From: Larix kaempferi
Taxonomy: Eukaryota > Streptophyta > Pinopsida > Pinales > Pinaceae
Assembly (NCBI GenBank): GCA_027924585.1
Contig: BSBM01000307.1
Span: 12,174,001 to 12,238,000, forward strand
Direction: 5' to 3'
DNA: 64,000 nt
The notes beneath the pieces are model-generated. The model was given only the letters and a program-made list of their open reading frames with translations. It ran no database searches and was not told the DNA's origin. Position numbers and translations under genes: made by a program. Within the stretch, counting starts at the first letter, position 1, and every line of letters starts with the position of its first letter. Shown here in pieces: positions 56,691-64,000 of this stretch.

Positions 56691-57839
56691 GACTATATTT
56701 GATTCGTATCTTTTTTTTTAATTAATCTTTTGTGTAGTTACATTGGGCAACTTTTTTGGAGAAGGCCCCTCTATAAGAGAGCTACATGTAGTGGCACGCA
56801 TGAGAATATTAGGTTCACTATATACAAGGATCAAATCCCAAAGTTTCTGTCAAGTTTTGGAGAAGTATAAATTATTATAGGCTGCTTCTTCAGTATTTCT
56901 TTGACTACAAAATAACTCAATCTTTTATTTTGTACTGAAAAGCGTACAGTGACAATATTGGCTTATTCTTAGTCCTGGATCTCCTTCAGGTTTGAAGTTT
57001 TATGATGTATTTTGACAAACTGCTTGATCACCTATAGTTCATTGTAGGACTGATAGATAGTTCCTCTCTGGTCTTAAGACCTCTTTTTGTGTCTACTGAA
57101 GAATATATTTACTTTGCTAGATTGAAATATAAATATAATTTTTTCCAAGGAAAAAAATGGTAATGCTTTGTTTTTTAAATGTGTTGTGTGGTTATGTATA
57201 TGCGAATTATAATAAATGAAATAATAAACCATATGTTTTATTTGATATTTTGGAATAGTTTGTAAAATTAAAAAAAATAGTTATGTGTTTTAAGAGAATT
57301 GAATTGTTTCGATTATTTATGTATTTCAATATAATTGAACTATTATGAGTATTTTTAAACACCGTTGTCTTTACTATTGAACCATAAATTTATTGGTCAC
57401 TCCATTAAAATATGAATTTTGTTTTACTCGTGTGGATATATTACTTAATGCCTACACTAGGGACTATAAGAGTTGACTTATAATAACACTCTTAGACATT
57501 TTAATTGGTTTGCAATTTTTTAAATGTTTTCCAAAGTATTGATAAATATTTTATTAATTATAATTTCTTCAAAAACAAAATATCATTTTTATTTTTCCCA
57601 TTTTGTTATGATTGACTAGAAACAATGAAATAACTAATTTGCTCGGTTTTGGTGGTTCATGTCATAAAAATAAAAACAAAAATTTGAAAAATATCGATGT
57701 GTTTAGGTAGTTCTTTTACCTTGTCACTCATGTTTCATATACATCTTCTGCAACAACAATTGTTTCTACTCCACCTGTTGGATGATGCAACCATAACTAC
57801 TCTACTCCACTCCACTTCTATGATGAAGCATCTCTCTGG
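56691..57839. other. No recognisable gene; AT-rich
   Basis: Stops in all frames, no repeats of note. Confidence 0.35.
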
Positions 57840-58060
57840 TATTCATTCAAATATATCAATGTTGAGTTGATGTATAGTGTAAATGATAGTTCATCCAGCA
57901 TTGACAATGTTTCGAACGACTTTTGTTATGGTAGCAATGACTTTTGCATGTAGTCCAAATGTTAATTCAACTAAGGAAATTATTGGATGATTTGATACTA
58001 GTTCAATTGCAATTGTCACTATCTTTATTTCTTCCATGGATAGGTCATTTGCTCCTAGAA
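57840..58060 (-). pseudogene. ABCG/PDR-type ABC transporter nucleotide-binding domain remnant
   Basis: Minus strand encodes DLSMEEIKIVTIAIELVSN, then VELTFGLHA and TKVVRNIVNAG. Plant PDR (full-size ABCG) transporters have LSTExRKRxTIAVELVxNP, DEPTSGLDA and VRNxVxTG in this order in a nucleotide-binding domain. After an in-frame TGA the same frame reads TIIYTIHQLNIDIFE, matching TVVCTIHQPSIDIFE. The signature (LSGGE-like) and Walker B are degraded, with stops where Arg codons (CGA) are likely. About 70 residues survive from a protein of ~1400. Intact proteins export lipids, hormones or terpenoids at the plasma membrane. Confidence 0.65.
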
Positions 58061-58089
58061 AACTATACAAGATCCATATGTCATTCACA

Positions 58090-59752
58090 AAATCTACTAA
58101 AAAAAATTAATTGATCATGAATCTAACAATATATTGGCTAATTGGCCAAGAGTTGTGTTGGAATATATATTTTAAAAACATTTTAAATGAAATACTTATT
58201 TTGTTTCATAATTCACAATATAAGATACATGTCAGCGACGAACTTGGTTTGTTGATGTGGAGCAATGTGTAAACCATGTTGCAAACAAACTCTCACTTGC
58301 TTTTTAGATTATAATTTTATAATACATTAAGGTGAAATCCCCTAGGAATTGTAGTAATGTTTTGAGCTTAACATAGTTGCAATGTGAGAACATAGTTATT
58401 TCGCTATAACGATCTTAACTATTCTTGAATTTGGGTTAAAAATCGCTTCAGGGAGCTAGTGTTGTTTATTTGTGGATTGAATTCAAACATCTTTACATTT
58501 GATACAAAATCCATTTTATTTATTTATGTTGCGTTTTGACTAGTTAGCAGCTTAGGATATATTTCTGGACTTCATCTAGTATACCACTCCTTTTTAAAGC
58601 AAAGGCAGGGACTAACTGCACTGCAACTTCCCCATGTTTTTTATTTTTATTTTTATTAATGAAAAAATGATTCCTTGAACTATTAACAAATGAAGTCTAA
58701 AACTGCAACAAGGCATTTGTATCTTGATCCTGCTTGTGATATTAAGGACTAATGTCTTCTCGAAACCACGTGACCTTGGAAGGGTAGGCCTCAACTATAA
58801 CCTAGAAGGGGATATTAATTTCTTGGAGATACAAATAGGGGTTGAAACTACCCTTTTTCATCCTAGAGTAATATGATAAGCTATTGTTGGTTAGTTGACT
58901 ACATCTTGGTTACCATGGGTCGTGACATATGTGACATCTACCAGGAATGGAAGTATGTCCCCTTGGCCTATAATGGGGTTATTAATTTGTAGGTAGATTT
59001 TCATACCTTGTTCCTGGTCAAAGAAGTTGGGAAACACAAATGTTTGAAGATATAATCATGTTTTGTCTACTACATAAAAAAATAAAACAAGCAAGCTAGT
59101 TAAAGTGAGGAACATCAAAGGCATACAAATAAATGTTCACATATTTCCGTATGAAAACATTTAAGCAACCAATGTGATTTAACTTGTATTTGAAGTTGGA
59201 TCAGCATTGTCTTTAGTGGTGAACCCTTAATGGTCCTTTATAAGCTTTTGTAAGCTTTGAGACAATGTGTCTTGTACAATAAAACATCTTCAAGCAACTT
59301 CCCCAGAAAGCAATGGTGAGGATATGAATTTTCATATTCAAGAGCCTTGGAGGAGGGTTGTGTGGCTAGTTCTATTTGTGCTCTTGCCTCTCTTAAACAA
59401 CTCCATTAACACGATATCTTGGCCTCCCATTCACACAATATCTTAGCCTCCCATCAAAGTGTTGGTATTATTTCAAATGCACAAATGAAATAAGAGAGGA
59501 GACTAAAAACAAAGGAGAGGAGACTAAAAACCCTTTGTTTTTTGTCATAATTTATCTTAACATATTACTTAAATTAAAAACTATACAAAGGTAAACTTAA
59601 ATCCAATCAACCTTAATTTTTAAATTTACATATAATTAAAATTTATTATATTTCAAATATTTTACAATAATTTTCTTACAATTAAATTAAATGGTTTTCT
59701 AAAATATTAATCCCTAAGAGGAAGGGTTATCCCTTATGGTCTTCCAAAGAGT
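58090..59752. other. No recognisable gene
   Basis: AT-rich. The word GGCAGGGACTAA occurs at 58604; see findings. No ORF with a motif. Confidence 0.35.
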
Positions 59753-60014
59753 GTTCCTTGAGTGCAAATGTCTTTATAAGAAAATAATAACCATTTATGA
59801 AGGTTCACTTGTGACAAATTGACCATATATGTTTTTTTTTTCTACACTGAAAAAGCTCTATACTTTTATAGTATATAAAAAGGAGCGTTTCCTAAGTGCA
59901 AATGTCTTTATAAGACAATAATGACCATTTATGAAGTTCACTTGTGACAAATTGACCATACATGTTTTTTTTTTCACACTGAAAAAGCTCTATACTTTTA
60001 TAGTATATAAAATT
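59753..60014. repeat. Tandem duplication, 134-bp unit, 2 copies
   Basis: AGTGCAAATGTCTTTATAAG starts at ~59761 and ~59895. Both copies end in AAAGCTCTATACTTTTATAG with TATATAAAA. About ten differences. Confidence 0.9.
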
Positions 60015-61520
60015 GACTCACTCATGGCAGAACAGATCGATATCCATGGTGCAATGGCTCAAGATTGACCATATATGTTAAAAGTATGACAAGACGCTTT
60101 CTATGAAAGTGTTAAAGCACCTAACGCCCAACTAAAAGTAGCATTAGATGAGATACAATGAAAATTTTACCATACATGTTAATATGAAATGAATGTAAGG
60201 AAGGAATCTAACTATCCATTTTGACATGAAATGAATCTAAGCCACAAATATAACCATCCATTTTGACTAATAAGTCAAACTCACACAACCATTTTTTTCA
60301 CGAGAAGAACAAAATTATAAAACATAAATCACTAATGTATATTAAACTAGCAATTGCCCACAAAAAGGTGCAATGATACGCCGATAAGTTGTTGTTGGAA
60401 GCTAAAATTGAATTGTCCTATGCTAGAAGAAAAAACCTCAATTAAATATGCAAAAAAATAGTGATCACAACAAAAATCTACATTTGTGTATGTGGAAGAG
60501 TGTCCTAGATATATTTCCGTCAATGAGTACATACATAGTTTCCCTACATGTTTTATTTTGAGCATGTGCACATGGAAACATCATGCCCAAACAATAATCT
60601 CAAATTATATAGTAATTAGATAGTAAACATACCAAGGGAAAAGACCCGATGATGAACCACCATTAGGTGACTCCATCTCTAGATCTATAGGTATCATTAC
60701 CCAAAGCTACAAAAATCGATTCTACCCCAACCACTAAGGTGGAAAATATGGACAATTGTATAAAAATGGCTAATGAATCAAACACATCATTACATTTCCC
60801 CTACCTTTCACTATTCAATGAGAAGATAAAAGCAAGTGATAATGCATTGCAATGATCATTGTTAAAAAAAGCCACCACTTGTCTTGAGTATTGCTCTCCT
60901 GTAACGATCATGAAGCTATTAAATTTGGAGAACTGAAAGAGTCAATTTGTTACATAAATTGAATTGAAGAACAATATCTTGTTCTAGAATAGATGCACAT
61001 CTCACAAACCAACCTAAGGAAAACACTTCTAAGTTGAAAATCAATAGCTCAATAAACTGAAAACCAACTTAGAAATGTTTTTACAATTTTGAGAGGAAAC
61101 ATTTTTGTTTTGAAAAAAAATGGCATTGAAGTAAATTATTTTACAATAAGATGACAATAAATATTAATGGTCTTTTAAGAATTTGTGTTGATCTAAGTTA
61201 GTAACAATGAACATACAACTTTCATTGTAACTTGTTATCTTATTAAACTTACAATTCCTTACATAATATATTAAAATAAGTAAAAAGAACAGATACTCTA
61301 GCTCACATTCTTTATATGGAGACTTTGTGACATAGAAAATTGTTAAAGCAATAGATACTCTAGTTTCGAGGATTTGAATAAAAAGTTAGGAAATGTTGGC
61401 AGGCATTTTCATAATTTTGAAAAATAATCTATTGCTTATTTTGATATTGTATTTCTCAATAAATAGACATGCCCTCAAACATAGTGAGATCAATACTCAT
61501 AGTGTCATATTTGTTGTACA
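60015..61520. other. No recognisable gene; AT-rich
   Basis: Short ORF at 60347-60571 (minus) has no family match. Confidence 0.35.
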
Positions 61521-61911
61521 TATCCGTTGGTTCATCCCCCCACAAAAAAATGGCACTCCAATCTATTTTGCTTTATATAAACATGGATTTCCTTACTATG
61601 TTGTGGGATTGCTAGGTTGTCATATTCAAGGAGAATGCTTGCAATGGTTACAAAGTTGGCTTCAATCCAATTGCAACTTAGTGATTTTTCTTATTTTAAT
61701 ACCCCTATTTGTTTTATCATTTTCTGTAACTTTTCAATGTCAATGTACCTGCGAACTTTGGCATGCTTTTGATAAAGTCATGTTTCTTATCCAAAAAATC
61801 AGCACAAGCATTTTTCAATGTCAACCCACCTATGAACTTTGGCATGCTTTTGATAAAGTCATGTGTCTCATCCAAAAAACCAACACAACCTAGAAGGTCC
61901 ACTATATACAC
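61521..61911 (-). pseudogene. Pentatricopeptide repeat (PPR) protein remnant
   Basis: Minus strand 61717-61911 reads MYIVDLLGCVGFLDETHDFI then KSMPKF, matching the PPR E-type motif (MVDLLGRAGxLDEAxxFIxxMP). FLDKKHDFIKSMPKF is a second, duplicated copy. Further along, 61530-61700 gives ANFVTIASILLEYDNLAI and SKEIHVYIKQNRLECHFFVG, matching an internal PPR (FVTIASILPACANLxALxxGKEIHxYI). In intact proteins the second motif comes before the first, so the fragment is rearranged. Stops lie between the parts. PPR proteins bind and edit organellar RNA. Confidence 0.65.
61731..61892. repeat. Tandem duplication, 81-bp unit, inside the PPR remnant
   Basis: TTTTCAATGTCAA(T/C) and GAACTTTGGCATGCTTTTGA with TAAAGTCATGT(T/G)TCT occur at 61731 and 61812. 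The duplication made the two copies of the DFIKSMPKF segment. Confidence 0.85.
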
Positions 61912-62332
61912 ATATAAAGAAAATGCATATTACATATAAACTGTTGGACCTTTCACCGAAAATGCATGGATAGTGTTGATCAATTTTTGCATTCGTTTCA
62001 ACAAGCGCCAACAATCTCTATGCATTGATCGCTTTTGCATCAATCTCTCTAGGTACATACAAGATAACAAGTGACAAACGTCTTAAAGACAAGTTCCTTC
62101 TTATGCCAAAAGTAGAATCCTATTGAATTAAAACTATTTTCAAGTCCATAGGAATATTTTTTCCCTCTACTAATCCTTTTATCAATGTTATAATTCATTT
62201 AAAAGCTTGTGACCAATGTTGATTAGTACTGACAACTAAAATCTAAGACTACATATGATTCCTAAAATAGTTCTTCAAAATCAAATTAGAATCAACATCC
62301 ATAGTCTAACAATTGATCATATCTATATATGC
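61912..62332. other. No recognisable feature
   Basis: AT-rich DNA with no ORF of interest. Confidence 0.35.
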
Positions 62333-62450
62333 TACATAAGTTTGAATTAGTAAAAATACGATAAAACTTAAGGATGGTACATAAATTTGAATTAGTAAAA
62401 ATACGATAAAACTGAAGGATGGTACATAAGTTTGAATTAGTAAAAGTTCT
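62333..62450. repeat. Tandem array, 45-bp unit, ~2.6 copies
   Basis: TACATAA(G/A)TTTGAATTAGTA with AAAATACGATAAAACT starts at 62333, 62378 and 62423; near-identical units. Confidence 0.9.
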
Positions 62451-63033
62451 ATCATGAATTATTTTTAAAAAAATATGAATTGATATAGAAGAAATTTTTT
62501 AAAGATCCATAGTTTTCTTAAAGTGTAAAGACCTTCGCAAATCTTACTAATTCTTAAATTTCCAACTATAAAATGTTTGGTGATATTTTTGTAAAAATAT
62601 TCAAATTTCTAATGATTTTATATAGTTTCTAAACAATTTTAGCAATGTTTATAGTAAAATATAATTACAACGAATCATTTTAGAAAAAATGAAAAACGAC
62701 AATATTTTTTTGGAATTTTTTTATTGGAAATTAGCCCTTGGGTTAAATTTCGTCTATAATTTTTTTCCTCGGTTATTGATACATAGCCTTAAAACTATTA
62801 AACATCATATCATAAATAATTTGAAAAGAAAAAAATGGAGTGATAATGATATAGTCTAAGAAAATAGAGAAAATAAATATTCTACACATAACCAATAAAC
62901 CCCAACTTAAACAATCAAAACTATCTACACATTATTCCTAACTCAAAGAAAATAAACATTACAAAATATATGAAATAAATATTACAACAAAAAATCACAA
63001 TGATAAAGAAACTTTTAGACTAAACCTAAACAC
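62451..63033. other. No recognisable feature
   Basis: AT-rich DNA with stops in all frames. Confidence 0.35.
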
Positions 63034-63251
63034 CTTGACACCAACATCACTTTAACTTAAATACTTAAAATACATAAATATTAGAAATAATTTCATAACA
63101 TTTATAATAAAACTCATCTCTATAATTTGTTATTCCATGAACTTTGACACCAACATCACTTTAAGTGAAATGCTTAAAATACATCAATATTAGAATTAAT
63201 TATCATAGCATTTATAATAAAACTCATTTCTATAATTTGTTATTCCATGAA
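63034..63251. repeat. Tandem duplication, 109-bp unit, 2 copies
   Basis: TTGACACCAACATCACTTTAA begins in both copies (GACACC at 63037 and 63146), and each ends in CTATAATTTGTTATTCCATG followed by AA. About ten differences. Confidence 0.9.
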
Positions 63252-64000
63252 AATAAAAGAGAAGTAGAATAAATTATCACTTAATTCTTAATTAAAAGAT
63301 AAATTAATAAACTTTTAATGTGAATTAAATAAAACTTACTTACATAAAATTAAGCCAACATCATATACAGTTAGGACATTGAAGATTTCTATTAAAATTT
63401 TAAATAAACAATATTTTTTTAAGTATTTGCACACACAATCAAGGTCCACTTTAATCTTTTTTATTCTATTCTTTTAAGACGGGCTTGTACTTTCAAAGCT
63501 TTTGTAAAACACTTTGGGGAGGATTCCTTTGTTTTTAATCAAACTTCAATTTCTGCAGACATAAACCATGACGTTAGCAACAAGTTAAGATCGGAGATTA
63601 AGAAGGATTTATGCTAATAGGTGTTGAAGTGTTGGAATAATTACAAAAAACATTTGTAAAGATTGAAATCTAAATGTTATTAAATTATGGTAATTATTAA
63701 CACAACCATTTAACTTTTTATATTTATCTCATATTCAAGAAGAAGATCCTTCCTCTTCCATCCCAAATTGGAAAATATAAACATCTATCAATGTAACAAG
63801 ATAGTATTAATTAGTTGTTACTTAAAATTTCAAAAACTAAGTTAATTTAATTAGCTAAACACGATTAATTAAACCATATATCATTATAATTATTACAATT
63901 TTAATCAATTAAACCTAGATTTACTTAATAAGTAATCCTCCTCTAATACATGTGTTTTAGATTTACACTTGAAGATTCACAACTACTTCACTCTTAATTT
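63252..64000. other. No recognisable feature
   Basis: AT-rich DNA to the end of the window. No ORF, repeat or promoter that I can support. Confidence 0.35.

Overview
This window looks like intergenic and intronic DNA from a large, repeat-rich seed-plant nuclear genome. It is AT-rich. The long introns and the mix of old Athila-like, Tork-like and gag-only retroelements would fit a gymnosperm, but that is an inference. No complete host gene is visible. The recognisable content is transposable elements, several gene fragments, and many short local tandem duplications. There is no sign of bacterial, organellar or CRISPR sequence.

Layout. (1) 1-9794: a decayed Athila/Tat-type Ty3/gypsy retrotransposon on the minus strand. 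It has a 5' LTR candidate at the right, then a primer site, gag, protease, RT/RNase H, integrase and an extra 3' ORF with acidic and coiled-coil segments. Its 3' LTR lies beyond the left edge. (2) 9800-21570: mostly unassigned AT-rich DNA with local duplications, including 2.6 copies of a ~213-bp unit, and a tRNA-derived SINE at 17195-17450 with a perfect 16-bp target duplication. (3) 21576-21751 (minus): first coding exon of a sterol delta-7 reductase (DWF5-like) with TATA box and splice donor. (4) 24-31.5 kb: AT-rich DNA with tandem repeats, and a LINE C-terminal fragment (zinc finger plus RNase H) whose end is interrupted by a second SINE. (5) 31657-36893 (minus): a young Ty1/copia element with 316-bp LTRs and a TTATG target duplication, inserted inside one arm of a foldback sequence. 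(6) 36894-39160: GC-rich DNA, a WNK-type kinase N-terminal exon and a DEAD-box helicase (DDX41/RH35-type) fragment. (7) 39.6-46.2 kb: very AT-rich, apparently non-coding. (8) 46285-46960: an isolated CpG-rich block with a recurring GCGAAACAG motif that I cannot explain. (9) 47643-53915 (minus): a non-autonomous LTR element of TR-GAG type with ~2.1-kb LTRs, a primer site and a gag-like ORF only, abutting a degenerate L1-type LINE reverse transcriptase (53916-55740). (10) 56-64 kb: a third SINE, an ABCG/PDR transporter remnant, a PPR-protein remnant and tandem duplications.

The genes do not form a pathway. The retroelements account for most of the coding potential, and the host exons are single first exons whose remaining exons were not found here. 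Boundaries of the gypsy LTR, the third SINE and the TR-GAG LTRs are approximate. All homology calls are from reading the translations, not from database searches.
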